The notes below the pieces were generated by a model. The model was not told the origin of the DNA. It saw nothing but the letters and a program-made list of their open reading frames with translations, and ran no database searches. This document shows, piece after piece, positions 1 to 9,022 of a stretch of DNA of 64,000 nt (position 1 is its first letter; each line of letters begins with the position of its first letter). Origin of the DNA: an uncultured Ignatzschineria sp. (GTDB lineage: Bacteria > Pseudomonadota > Gammaproteobacteria > Cardiobacteriales > Wohlfahrtiimonadaceae); contig CALZEE010000004.1 of NCBI GenBank assembly GCA_945639195.1, positions 124,001 to 188,000 of the forward strand, in the 5' to 3' direction. The translations under genes were made by a program, and so were the position numbers.

Positions 1-33
1 ATCTCTTTTTTACCCTAGAGTGATCCATTCATT

Positions 34-291
34 ATGCTCATTATTGATGTCAGAACCCCCGAAGAATTCGCGCAAGGCCACCTTAAAGGTGCGATCTTGA
101 TCGAATATCAACATATCCTCCAAGAGATCTTTAAATATATTGAGTCTAAAGATGACGAAATAGGTCTCTATTGCGCTGCCGGTGCTCGCTCTGGATTTGC
201 CGCGTATGTCTTAGAACAACATGGTTTTACCAATGCGACAAATCTTGGCGGATATCTCGATATTATCTATCAACACCCTGAATTGAAATAG
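34..291 (+). CDS. single-domain rhodanese-like protein
   Basis: An 85-residue single rhodanese domain. It opens with the DVRTPEEFAQGHLKGA signature (residues 5-20) and carries the sulfur-accepting Cys47 in the active-site loop CAAGARSG (47-54), followed by the usual NLGGY segment. Such proteins move sulfane sulfur from thiosulfate or persulfides to an acceptor. No signal peptide is visible. A stop codon in frame at 16-18 rules out an upstream extension, so it reads as cytoplasmic, although many PspE-type relatives are exported. No clear ribosome binding site precedes the ATG. It fits the sulfur genes elsewhere in the window (TsdA, TusA, YeeE) but is not in an operon with them. Domain call is sure; physiological role is not. 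Confidence 0.85.
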   Translation: MLIIDVRTPEEFAQGHLKGAILIEYQHILQEIFKYIESKDDEIGLYCAAGARSGFAAYVLEQHGFTNATNLGGYLDIIYQHPELK

Positions 292-489
292 CAGCGCAAT
301 AATTGATCGCTCAGCGCACACTTTGTATACATTGCGCCCTATTAAGGTCAATGAGTTAGGCGCTGAATCAGTTTTAGGGCTTTTAGGTTTTAAGCGATCT
401 TTTTAAAAAACGTTTCAATATTATTAAGTAATCTTGCCGTTTTATCGTCGTTTCCTAACTAACCGATATGGACTTCCTGAGATGGGATA

Positions 490-1107
490 TCCTCACATCA
501 AACTGACTTGCACGGCGTCGGATTTAACTAGCACCGTGCTTCTCTAATTCCGCTCGCAGACTTTTAAAAGCCTTCCGCTTTTAATCTCCATTATACAAAT
601 GCCGGAGCTTTACCTTGCTGCGCGGGGTTTATATAAGTATGCACACATTCTTTCCTGCTTTGAGAATGCCGGCAATCTCCGTATCAAACGCACTTGCACG
701 GCGTCGGGTATCACTATCATCGTGCTTCTCTGATCCGGCTCGCCGACTTTTAAAAGCCTTCCGCTTTTAATCTCTATTATACAAATGCCGGAGTTTTACC
801 TTGCTGGCGCGGGGTTTATATAAGCATGCACACATTCTTTCTTGCTTTGAGAATGCCGGGAATACCCGCCTCAAACGAACTTGCACGGGGTCGGATTTAA
901 CTAGCATCGTGCTTCTCTAATTTCGCTCGCCGACTTTCAAAAGCCGTTGGCTTTTAATCTCTATTATACAAATGCCGGAGCTTTACCTTGCTGCGCGGGG
1001 TTTATATAAGTATGCACAAATTCTTTCCTGCTTTGAGAATGCCGGAACTTTTATCTAAGGTTTAGCTCAGAATATTGGCAGAAAGTAACGGCTCTGAGAA
1101 TGCCGGG
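490..1107 (+). repeat. three-copy array of structured intergenic repeat (array A)
   Basis: Three tandem plus-oriented copies with the core TTGCACGGCGTCGG starting near 508, 694 and 881, a period of about 187 bp. Each unit runs through CGTGCTTCTCT, CTCGCCGACTTTT and a hairpin of the AAAAGC...GCTTTT type. It then passes through a GCGGGGTTTATATAAG segment and ends with GAATGCCGG. Hairpin variants keep pairing (loop CTTCC with 6 bp, loop GTT with 7 bp). The array fills the 1-kb gap between the rhodanese and antiporter genes, and no reading frame spans it. Confidence 0.85.
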
Positions 1108-1339
1108 GATATCGTGAAGGAATATTGACCTCAACCACTATTTTAGAGCGAGAATTGGATGATCTTCAATAAACTTCTGTCTTGATCATCAGGAATCCTT
1201 TACAATTTAACGATATTTAATGACTTATTGATATCCGCTATAAAACCGTCTGAATATCATCGATTCTTCAGGGGGAATGATTGTAGCGGATCTTCAAGAT
1301 TTTAATCTTTTCACATTACAGTAAAGCATCTTTAAAACT

Positions 1340-3034
1340 ATGAGCATCTTTATTACAATCTTCGTCATTATTCTTTTGATTGCGCTTTCGAGCTCGCTTC
1401 ATAAAATTGTGCCGTTTAAACTGCCCCTTCCTTTTATTCAAATTATTTTAGGTGCCGTTGTCTCTTGGCCTCATAGTGGCTTTCATGTCACCTTTGATCC
1501 TGAGCTCTTTATGCTCCTCTTTATTCCGCCACTGCTCTTTGAAGATGGCCGAAAGATGCCGCTACGGGAGTTTTTAAATACCGGGCGTGAGATTATCAGC
1601 TTAGCGTTGATCCTTGTCTTTGTGACGGTGATTGGCCTTGGCTATATTATCTATTACTTTATGCCAGAGATGACACTTCCTGTCGCCTTTGCGCTCGCAG
1701 CTATTCTCTCTCCTACAGACGCCGTTGCGCTTTCGAGCATTGTCGGGAAAGGCCGTCTTTCGCATCGCTTAATGCAAGTGCTAGAGGGCGAAGCCTTGAT
1801 GAATGATGCCTCGGCGCTTGTTTCTCTCAAATTCGCCATTGCCGTTGCACTCGGCGTTACTGCGCTCTCATCCTTTGATGATTATATGATCCTTAGTATT
1901 ACCTTCCTGAAAATGGCAGTTGGCGGGATTATCGTAGGGATTGCCTTTGCCTGGGCATATATCAAATTTATCCTGCTCTTAGGCAAGCTCCAAGGCGATG
2001 AGATGGGCTCGCAGATGATTCTGTTGATGCTACTCCCTTTTGGTGCATACGCCATTGCCGAGATCTTAGATCTTTCCGGCATTTTATCTGCGGTTGTTGC
2101 CGGGATGACTGTAGGTTACTCTAAGTTCCTGCAAACTACCCCCGTACAAGTGCGTCTGCGTGCGAATAGTGTCTGGGGCTTGCTCGAGTATCTCTTAAAT
2201 GGTGCGGTATTCTTAATGTTAGGATTACAAATCCCTAATATCTTTAAAGATACCTATAGCGATGCGATTATTGATTCTACTACGACCTTCACAACGCTCG
2301 TGGGCGATATCGTCTTAATCTACTTAGCATTGATGCTCCTTCGCTTCCTCTGGATTTTAACATTACGTTTTATCAGTCCTTACACACCATTTAAAAAACC
2401 AATGACCTTTGCCTCGCTCACCTTAAAAGAGATTACGATCCTGACATTCTCTGGTGTTCGCGGAACCGTGACATTAGCCGCAGCGCTCACTATTCCGCTC
2501 TTGATTTCAACCAATCCAGATGTGCCTTTCCCGGCACGTTATCAGGTGATCTTCTTAGCGGCCGGCATTATCATTCTCTCCCTTGTTACTGCGACTGCCG
2601 TCCTGCCCTTCCTGCTTCGTAAGAAAAAAGGCAGTGAGCCTGCGATTGCGGTAGAGAGCAACCAAGAAGAGAAAGAAGTCCGTACCGTGATTGCCGAAAG
2701 TGCAATTAGCGCAGTGAAAGAGAGCGCAAAATCTATGAAGAAAGAGCTTGCGAATAATGAAGAGGAGCAGCTCTTTATCACGCAAATCATGAGCCAAGTG
2801 ATTAGCGAGATTGAGCAAGTGAATCACATGATTCAAAAAACCAAAGAGAGCGAAGCCATCGAAGTCCATATTCGCCTTGCAGCCATTCGGGCAGAACGCC
2901 GTAAGCTTTACGAGCTCAACTCTCAAAAATGCTTAAGTGCAGAGCTCTACGCGAAGCTCCTCTACGAGTTAGATCTCGCAGAAGAACTCATCCTCGGGCG
3001 CTCACCGATTCATCCGGATAGCACTAGCCACTAG
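1340..3034 (+). CDS. CPA1-family Na+(K+)/H+ antiporter
   Basis: A 564-residue inner-membrane protein with about 12 hydrophobic segments in residues 1-430 and a charged cytoplasmic tail of about 130 residues. The CPA1/NhaP landmarks are present: ILSPTDAVAL (122-131) and GEALMNDASALVS (150-162), whose Asn-Asp pair (155-156) is the ion-binding ND motif of the electroneutral branch. It exchanges Na+ or K+ for H+ to control pH and salt. The tail contains a probable coiled coil (about 490-560) and resembles the C-terminal domains of YjcE/NhaP-like proteins. No strong Shine-Dalgarno sequence is seen before the ATG. It is a single gene followed by its own terminator. Confidence 0.93.
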   Translation: MSIFITIFVIILLIALSSSLHKIVPFKLPLPFIQIILGAVVSWPHSGFHVTFDPELFMLLFIPPLLFEDGRKMPLREFLNTGREIISLALILVFVTVIGLGYIIYYFMPEMTLPVAFALAAILSPTDAVALSSIVGKGRLSHRLMQVLEGEALMNDASALVSLKFAIAVALGVTALSSFDDYMILSITFLKMAVGGIIVGIAFAWAYIKFILLLGKLQGDEMGSQMILLMLLPFGAYAIAEILDLSGILSAVVAGMTVGYSKFLQTTPVQVRLRANSVWGLLEYLLNGAVFLMLGLQIPNIFKDTYSDAIIDSTTTFTTLVGDIVLIYLALMLLRFLWILTLRFISPYTPFKKPMTFASLTLKEITILTFSGVRGTVTLAAALTIPLLISTNPDVPFPARYQVIFLAAGIIILSLVTATAVLPFLLRKKKGSEPAIAVESNQEEKEVRTVIAESAISAVKESAKSMKKELANNEEEQLFITQIMSQVISEIEQVNHMIQKTKESEAIEVHIRLAAIRAERRKLYELNSQKCLSAELYAKLLYELDLAEELILGRSPIHPDSTSH

Positions 3035-3042
3035 GAAAACGA

Positions 3043-3069
3043 AAGACCTCGAATATGAGGTCTTTTTTT
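3043..3069 (+). terminator. rho-independent terminator of the antiporter gene
   Basis: The stem AAGACCTC / GAGGTCTT with a six-base loop is followed directly by a run of T, 10 bases after the antiporter stop codon. Confidence 0.9.
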
Positions 3070-3077
3070 ATACTTCC

Positions 3078-3385
3078 ATAATGCCGGGATTTCCGAATCA
3101 AACGCACTTGCACGGCGTCGGATGTCACTATTATTGTGCTTATCTAATTCAGCGCGCCGACTTTTAAAAGCCTTCAGCTTTTATTCTGCTGGCGTGAGGT
3201 TTATATAAGCATGCAAACATTCGATCCAGCTTTGAGAATGCCGGGGATTCCCGCATCAAACGCACTTGCACGGCGTCGGATGTCACTATCATCGTGCTTC
3301 TTTGATTCAGCTCGCCGACTTTTAAAAGCCTTCCGCTTTTTAATCATTGTGCTTCTCTAATTCGGTTCGCCGACCTCTAAAAGCC
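3078..3385 (+). repeat. two-copy array of the structured repeat (array B)
   Basis: Two plus-oriented copies, with TTGCACGGCGTCGGATGTCACT cores at about 3108 and 3266, fill the space between the convergent antiporter and cytochrome genes. The first copy has the hairpin AAAAGC-CTTCA-GCTTTT. The second breaks down after the hairpin, with a short duplicated piece of the core near 3340-3385. Confidence 0.8.
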
Positions 3386-3528
3386 GGCAATAAAAAAGCG
3401 CCCCGGGGAACTCGGAGCGCGTTTACTGGATTGCGAAGGTTATTATGGGATGCTTCCTTGCAAACCCTTATCATCCGATGACTTGGCGAGCGTTAGATCA
3501 GCGCTTTCCAAGTCCTCGTAATGTTTTC

Positions 3529-4482
3529 TTAATAACGTGCGTCTTTTGGTTTTTTACCATTTGGCCAGTCATTCACTTTACCCGCGAAGTCTGGTCTTAG
3601 CATGTGGGTGAAGAACTCAGAAACGTCTACCGCTTCTTGGTCTGTTAAGACCCCGCCCTGACCCCAAGCGCCGTCTTTATTCACTGCCATTGGCATATTG
3701 TATTTCACAAATTGTGCCGCTTTATAAGTACGCGCCATTCCTGCCCCAATGTTGAAGGAATCTGGTCCCCAAAGTGGTGGGAATACCACATTACCGCGAG
3801 CATCGACTAAACCTTCGCCGTTATCACCGTGGCAACTTGCGCATTGCGCAGCGTAGATAATACGACCATTGTTTGCATCTGGAACTAAGCTCTCATCCAC
3901 AGGACCTGAGTTAACTAACTCAACTTTAGCGCCTTCTGGCTGAGAAGCACTCAACCACTCCATGTATGCCACCATTGCCTGCATCTCTTTAGATTCAGGA
4001 TTAAGCGGTTTACCGTTCATCGAGCGTTGGAAACAACCATTAATACGTCCTTCAATGCTCACGAGTTTACCTGCACGCGGCATCACTTTTGGATATTGTG
4101 GCGTTGTGGTGAGGTATGGTGCGCCGTATTGTGCTTTCCCTTCAGCAATATGACAGCTATTACAGTTCATCGTTGCGCCGACATTGTCGGGTAACATTCT
4201 TTTTGTCTCATTTAAGAGAAGCTTTCCGTAAAGGATCTGCTCGGCATTAGGCTCATCTACGATAGTGGTATCTGAAGGCACGATATAATGACCAATAGAA
4301 TTCCCCTCTTTATCCACCATTGGGAAGCTCTCTGGATCTGCTTCTGCAAGCTTGCCTGCAAAGGCATTGCCGGCTAAGCCCAAACTAAAGAGACCGACGA
4401 CCAATAATGTGATGACTTTTTTAACCGGGGTTGAAGTCGCAACTGACATTGAATTGCTCTCTGATTTTAACGCGAATTTCAT
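3529..4482 (-). CDS. tsdA: TsdA-like diheme thiosulfate dehydrogenase
   Basis: A 317-residue periplasmic c-type cytochrome. A signal peptide (hydrophobic residues 23-38, likely cleavage after AFA, 42) precedes two haem motifs, CNSCH (107-111) and CASCH (214-218). The segment GRINGCFQRSMNGKPL (145-160) is characteristic of TsdA, and its Cys150 matches the unusual axial thiolate ligand of haem 1. Met263 or Met265 in KYNMPMA is the likely haem 2 ligand. TsdA enzymes join two thiosulfates to tetrathionate, or run in reverse, passing electrons to a cytochrome. The gene follows the triheme cytochrome gene by 12 bases, so the two form an operon. An alternative start, M12, would give a shorter leader. 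Family assignment rests on motif reading; the direction of reaction is unknown. Confidence 0.8.
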   Translation of the reverse strand: MKFALKSESNSMSVATSTPVKKVITLLVVGLFSLGLAGNAFAGKLAEADPESFPMVDKEGNSIGHYIVPSDTTIVDEPNAEQILYGKLLLNETKRMLPDNVGATMNCNSCHIAEGKAQYGAPYLTTTPQYPKVMPRAGKLVSIEGRINGCFQRSMNGKPLNPESKEMQAMVAYMEWLSASQPEGAKVELVNSGPVDESLVPDANNGRIIYAAQCASCHGDNGEGLVDARGNVVFPPLWGPDSFNIGAGMARTYKAAQFVKYNMPMAVNKDGAWGQGGVLTDQEAVDVSEFFTHMLRPDFAGKVNDWPNGKKPKDARY

Positions 4483-4494
4483 AGTTTTCTCTCC

Positions 4495-5838
4495 CTAGTT
4501 TAAGGTCACATTCGGTGCTTTGTTTTGAAGGAATCCACGGATTTCAGCAACATCTTCTGCGCTAACTTCTGGGGATGTATTATTCCAGCTATTGCGAATA
4601 AAGTTTATAATCTCCGCCACTTCAATATCACTTAAGTGATTAAAGCCAGGCATTGTGAATGCCATTCTATCTGCAGGTGTTGCCGGCATTTTACCGCCTT
4701 CAAGTGTGACTTGAATCACAGATTGGGCATTATTCGCAAGCACCGCACTGTTCATATTCAATGCCGGGAAGATTCTAGGAACCCCTTCACCATCCGCTCT
4801 ATGGCACGTTGTACAATGTTCTACATAAAGGAGCGCCCCTTTATCTGAGTATTGACCTGAAAGCAGCGCATCTGTTGTGACGTCTGTTTTATCAGGGAAC
4901 TCAAGAATTTTATTGGGTGCTGGGCTAAGTTGTTTTAAGTATGCTGCCGTTGCTTGGAGATCTTCATCCGTCCAATATTGCGAGCTATGCTCAACCACAT
5001 CTGCCATTGCGCCGAATGCAATCACTTTATCGGTACGACCCGTTTTAAGGAATTCTACGATATCCGCATCACTCCAAAGTTTAAGCCCTTGCGCTTCGCC
5101 ACGTAAGCTCTTTGCTCTCCAGCCATCAATTAATGCGCCTGAGAGGAATCTGTTAGAGCCATCGTTGTAAAGTGCTTCTTCTTGGTAACCCAATCCACGC
5201 GGTGTATGACACGCGCCGCAGTGCCCAGGACCTTCTACAAGGTATGCACCGTGGTTCTCAACGTCTGAAAGCGCAGGATCTGCTGCAAATTCACGAATCG
5301 GTGAGAAGAGGAACTGCCAGTAAGCCACCGGCCAACGCATGCTCATAACCCATGGGAATGTGCTGTCTGCGTTCGCTTTTTTAACAGGTTCTACTTTAAG
5401 CATAAAGTATGCATAAAGCGCTTCCATATCGTCATCAGACATCAATACATAAGAAGTGTAAGGCATTGCAGGATAAAGCGGTGCATCATCCTTTCTTACG
5501 CCGTGCTTCACTGAGTTTGTAAACTCCGTTAAGCTGTAGCTTCCAATACCGGTCTCTAAGTCAGGGGTAATGTTTGTTGAGTAGATAGCCCCAAAAGGTG
5601 TCTGCATCGCAAGACCACCGGCATATTCAGGGTCTCCGGCAACGGTATGACATGCCGCACAGTCAGAAAGACGTGCAAGATACTCACCTTTCTCGATTAA
5701 TGCTGCATCATATTTGATTTCTGCAACATTGCTTGGCGCTGGTGCTTTACGGGATTTCACTAATAGTGATGAGCCTGCATAAGCGGCAATAAAACCGATC
5801 ACACCGATTGCGACCAGCCAACTGACGATCTTCTTCAT
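4495..5838 (-). CDS. membrane-anchored triheme cytochrome c
   Basis: A 447-residue protein with an N-terminal membrane anchor or uncleaved signal (residues 5-27) and three haem c motifs: CAACH (60-64), CGACH (207-211) and CTTCH (342-346). Domain order and length match the cytochrome subunits of membrane-bound alcohol, gluconate and aldehyde dehydrogenases (AdhB type), which carry electrons from a periplasmic dehydrogenase to quinone or oxidase. No dehydrogenase flavin or PQQ subunit is adjacent. Instead it is first in an operon with the TsdA-like protein, so it may be the electron partner of thiosulfate oxidation, a place usually taken by the diheme TsdB. That pairing is inference. Confidence 0.83.
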   Translation of the reverse strand: MKKIVSWLVAIGVIGFIAAYAGSSLLVKSRKAPAPSNVAEIKYDAALIEKGEYLARLSDCAACHTVAGDPEYAGGLAMQTPFGAIYSTNITPDLETGIGSYSLTEFTNSVKHGVRKDDAPLYPAMPYTSYVLMSDDDMEALYAYFMLKVEPVKKANADSTFPWVMSMRWPVAYWQFLFSPIREFAADPALSDVENHGAYLVEGPGHCGACHTPRGLGYQEEALYNDGSNRFLSGALIDGWRAKSLRGEAQGLKLWSDADIVEFLKTGRTDKVIAFGAMADVVEHSSQYWTDEDLQATAAYLKQLSPAPNKILEFPDKTDVTTDALLSGQYSDKGALLYVEHCTTCHRADGEGVPRIFPALNMNSAVLANNAQSVIQVTLEGGKMPATPADRMAFTMPGFNHLSDIEVAEIINFIRNSWNNTSPEVSAEDVAEIRGFLQNKAPNVTLN

Positions 5839-6086
5839 AATCTTTTCCCCTCTAAAGAGACTTAAACGTCTTAATACTTCGATATACCTTAATGTTTGAG
5901 CATCCTAGTTTACTGAAAGTATGAAATCGGCAATAGCCTATCCATCTGGGGGGGTTGACATTTCAATTTCTGCTTTTTGGCATTTATAGCACCATTACAT
6001 CAATAAGTTAAAATTTCTGTAAATTATTCTTGTTCGACACTTTGCATAATCTTTATCATTTAAAGCCCGAAATAGATCGTGTGCGC

Positions 6087-6100
6087 ATGATCTTCATCAA
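6087..6100 (-). promoter_or_regulatory. possible FNR-type site upstream of the cytochrome operon
   Basis: Read on the minus strand the bases are TTGATGAAGATCAT, nine of ten matches to the FNR/CRP-family half sites TTGAT-N4-ATCAA. It lies about 250 bases upstream of the cytochrome start, which is far for direct activation. Oxygen control would suit the genes, but the match could be chance. Confidence 0.3.
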
Positions 6101-6204
6101 GTAGATTTTTTGTGGCTTTTAAAAAAGTTAGCAATCCCGTTGTTTTAGCGCCTTATCATCATGATCTGTTAACTTAATTATAAAATACAGATAAATTTAC
6201 GTAG

Positions 6205-6290
6205 CAAAATGGCTTGCACGGCGTCGGATTTAACTAGCATCGTGCTACCCTGATTCGGCGCGCCGACTTTTAAAAGCCTTCAGCTTTTAA
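6205..6290 (+). repeat. single partial copy of the structured repeat (C)
   Basis: One core copy with TTGCACGGCGTCGGATT at 6214, CGTGCTACC, GCGCGCCGACTTTT and the hairpin AAAAGC-CTTCA-GCTTTT. The leading and trailing arms of the longer unit are absent. It sits between the cytochrome operon promoter region and the csiD terminator; no gene is visible in 5839-6340. Confidence 0.75.
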
Positions 6291-6340
6291 TCCCCCCAAA
6301 AATACTCATAAAGCGACAGCTTTTACCTAACTGCCCGCAT

Positions 6341-6372
6341 AAAAAAAGCCCTGATGACAATTCATCAGGGCT
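6341..6372 (-). terminator. rho-independent terminator of csiD
   Basis: An 11-bp perfect stem, AGCCCTGATGA / TCATCAGGGCT, with a 4-base loop, followed on the minus strand by seven T. It lies about 95 bases after the csiD stop codon. Confidence 0.92.
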
Positions 6373-6467
6373 CTCTTATAGATATACAAATGAGCGTTTC
6401 TTTCTTTTTAACGTATTGATATACCTACTTTCTAACGCTATTTGGAGATAGGGTTAATTGAAATCGA

Positions 6468-7385
6468 CTACTCGTAGAAGTGACCACGTTGACGGAGAAG
6501 CTCACGATTTAATTCGTTGTTTTTCTCGAACGCTGCACGTCCGTGCATCCAGAATTCGTTGTTAAGTACAACAAGGTTACCCACTGGTAATGCAAGCTCG
6601 ATCACGCTCTTATCTGATTCGATTGATTGTGAAAGCGCTTTAAGGAATTTCGCTTCTTCAATTGTCTCAGGATATGCGAACTGGTCGATGAAGCAGATGC
6701 ATGGCTTGTTGTTTTTGAGGAAGAAGAGCTTACGGTGTACAATCTCTTGTACGTTTTTGCTTGGTGGTGCGATGTATTGGAACTTATGCTCACCAAGTGG
6801 GCTCTTGTGGAATTTGTCGAGCTCTGCCCAGTCGTCTAAGTGAAGTAAACGGCTCTCTCCACCTACTGCATTCTCTTCGATCATCTTCATCATGAGCAAC
6901 CAGTCAGTTGCTTCACTTACGAATGTACCATCTGTATGCATTGTGAAGAGACGATATGCTTGACGTAAGTATGAGTCACTGCTGTCAGTATCTTTTACTG
7001 CGAAGCGTGCATAGTATTTACCCGTCATTGAGTCAAAGTTAGAGATCCCCACTAAGTGTGCGATCGCTGTTGAGAAGATCACATACTCATCTGTATCTTT
7101 AGTAACGCCTTCAACACCGATAGTGAAACCACCTGTTTCGCGGTCGTTCACGATATCACGAAGCATGTTGCCAAAATCAAAGCCCATCTCTTCATTGAGG
7201 TAGTCTGCGATCACTTGACGCTCGTACGGTGTGTACTCAAGGTGCTGAACGCTGATGCCTTCTTTGTTGATACGTGCGAGGAAGTTTTTAACCACTGATT
7301 GTGAAAGGTTAATATTGATTAAACGCTTTGATTGCGGATTAAAGCTTGATTCAAATTTATCAGTTTTTTGAATAAATCTCGACAT
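6468..7385 (-). CDS. csiD: glutarate 2-hydroxylase, CsiD/GlaH family
   Basis: A non-haem Fe(II)/2-oxoglutarate dioxygenase of about 305 residues that hydroxylates glutarate to L-2-hydroxyglutarate in lysine and cadaverine breakdown. The iron ligands are visible as HTDGTF (His150, Asp152) and MHGRAAF (His281), and the 2-oxoglutarate-binding Arg lies in RQRGHF near the C terminus. The ATG at 7385 is preferred because GGAGAA precedes it by 7 bases. The longer form from 7400 has no ribosome binding site and would put that GGAGAA inside the gene. The usual partner lhgO (L-2-hydroxyglutarate oxidase) and gabDT are not adjacent; the gene stands alone with its own terminator. Confidence 0.92.
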   Translation of the reverse strand: MSRFIQKTDKFESSFNPQSKRLININLSQSVVKNFLARINKEGISVQHLEYTPYERQVIADYLNEEMGFDFGNMLRDIVNDRETGGFTIGVEGVTKDTDEYVIFSTAIAHLVGISNFDSMTGKYYARFAVKDTDSSDSYLRQAYRLFTMHTDGTFVSEATDWLLMMKMIEENAVGGESRLLHLDDWAELDKFHKSPLGEHKFQYIAPPSKNVQEIVHRKLFFLKNNKPCICFIDQFAYPETIEEAKFLKALSQSIESDKSVIELALPVGNLVVLNNEFWMHGRAAFEKNNELNRELLRQRGHFYE

Positions 7386-8076
7386 AGTATGGTTCTCCAT
7401 TGCTCTTGGGGCGCACTGCGCTTCCCGCGATAATTTTAATGATTCAATATAAAAATAACTTTACCTAAATAACTTAACTTATCATGGGGATCTTCTGCGA
7501 GGTTTTTGACACTTTTTATGCGAAACCCCGAAAATACTCCTCATGTAAAAACCTTTTATATCTGCTGTCTCCGGTAACGTGCCTTATTTTCGGCCGAAAA
7601 AAAACCAGGAACAGTCACTAAGTCGATAATAAATATTATCTCTTAGCGTCTATTCACTGGCTTGCCCATTCTTTTATGTCGCGGGTTAGGCGATCTCGAA
7701 TGGTTTTGCAGTTACTTTCAACAGCATTTTATTATTTTGTGTATCAAGCTTTGATAGTGGAAAAAATACCGGTTAGGCCATTCTTGCACTGCTCTATTTT
7801 GATACTAGAACCTGAATGTAGCATGCAACATAAATAAATTCTACCCTTTGTTGCATTTATTTATCCCTTTTATTCCCCTACTACGAAATAAGTCCTAAAT
7901 TCACTTTCAATAACAATAGATTATATCTCAAGTGGATTATAAAAATAATTTAGTCTTTCATCAAAGATCTTGCAAGCTCAAAGCAATTGAACCTTCAAAC
8001 CTCAAGGTGCGATGATAAAGGGTTATTAAGATACCGCTGCTCTTTCGCAATATCCCAGCCCAATCATATCCGTGTA
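7386..8076. other. 690-bp intergenic region without recognised gene
   Basis: AT-rich sequence with no convincing reading frame, tRNA or copy of the repeat families. It must hold the csiD promoter at its left end. Nothing more can be supported. Confidence 0.5.
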
Positions 8077-8406
8077 CTACTTTCGTAAAATCTGCTGATA
8101 CTGATGCTCTAAATCCCGCAATGCGGCGATCAATGCGCTGGTGGCTTTCCCCTTATAACTATCATGAATCGCTTCAATAATCGGATCTATGCCGTCATTG
8201 AGGCTATATCCGCGGAGCAATGTGCCAATAAAGTTACGGCCAAGCTCGGTGATTAATGTGCAATCTGCGGCAAGGATCACACCATACTTTGGCTCGATCT
8301 CTAAAGTAATGGTCATTGACTCAAATACAGTCTTCGCGGCCATTCCTTGCGGTAAACGCGCATAACCGGCTAAAAAAAGGGTTTTACTATTCAAAATTTT
8401 CTCCAC
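8077..8406 (-). CDS. DUF3870 domain protein
   Basis: A 109-residue small soluble protein that looks like a complete DUF3870 domain: GYARLPQGMAA near the N terminus, a central ILAADCTLITELGRNFI segment and a helical C-terminal part. The molecular function of this family is unknown to me. It has no membrane segment or signal and no operon partner: the gene to its left is 690 bases away and that to its right is on the other strand. Family recognition is from memory of the sequence pattern. Confidence 0.75.
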   Translation of the reverse strand: MEKILNSKTLFLAGYARLPQGMAAKTVFESMTITLEIEPKYGVILAADCTLITELGRNFIGTLLRGYSLNDGIDPIIEAIHDSYKGKATSALIAALRDLEHQYQQILRK

Positions 8407-9022
8407 TTAATCATGAACAAGTTAGGCTCCTCGCGCTAGATATCTATTCGCATGGCAGAGCCTTAAAGGATCTCTCTTGTGCTGTTATAACCAATCAAAC
8501 GCTATATTACAACGTCCCGATTCCCAAAAAGAAAATTATTCTTCTAGAATATTCCTATCACCATGCATTATTTAGAGAAAAATACTGGCATTAGAAGAAT
8601 ATAAAAAAGGAAATCATTCATACAATGCCAAGATTTAGTACCCACTCTTTTATTTACGCGCACTATTTATAGGAGACATTAAAGCTTTACGCACAAAAAA
8701 ATATTATTAAAAATTAGCCATTGAGAACTTCTCTCTAAACGGTAAAATTAACGGCGAGTAGCCACCCCTTAGGTGGTATAAAACGCATCAACTCTCATAC
8801 AGAGAATCCGTAGAAAAGGCGAATAACAAAATCTTTACGCTGGTACATTGTTATATCTTTAAGTACATATGAATAAGATTGTGACAATATCACTATCTAA
8901 TTTAAAAAAGATTCTATATACTTATCAGCTAGTTATACATATCATCAGTTTTTTTACAACTATGATATCTGAAAGATCTTCTAACCTACTCTCTTGATTC
9001 TCACTACATAAGGATTATACAT
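8407..9022. other. 616-bp divergent intergenic region
   Basis: AT-rich, separating the divergent DUF3870 gene and manB. A 92-codon plus-strand frame (8316-8594) overlaps the DUF3870 gene antisense and has no recognisable product. The manB promoter should lie in the last 150 bases. Nothing else was recognised. Confidence 0.45.

Noticed and set aside
490..1107. CRISPR array
   Set aside because: The repeated units are about 187 bp and conserved along their whole length, with no short repeat/variable spacer alternation and no cas genes.
2555..2926. 123-codon minus-strand frame inside the antiporter gene
   Set aside because: Antisense shadow of a well-supported gene, composition-driven.
8316..8594. 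92-codon plus-strand frame
   Set aside because: Overlaps the DUF3870 gene antisense, has no recognised motif, and its codon use looks like intergenic DNA.
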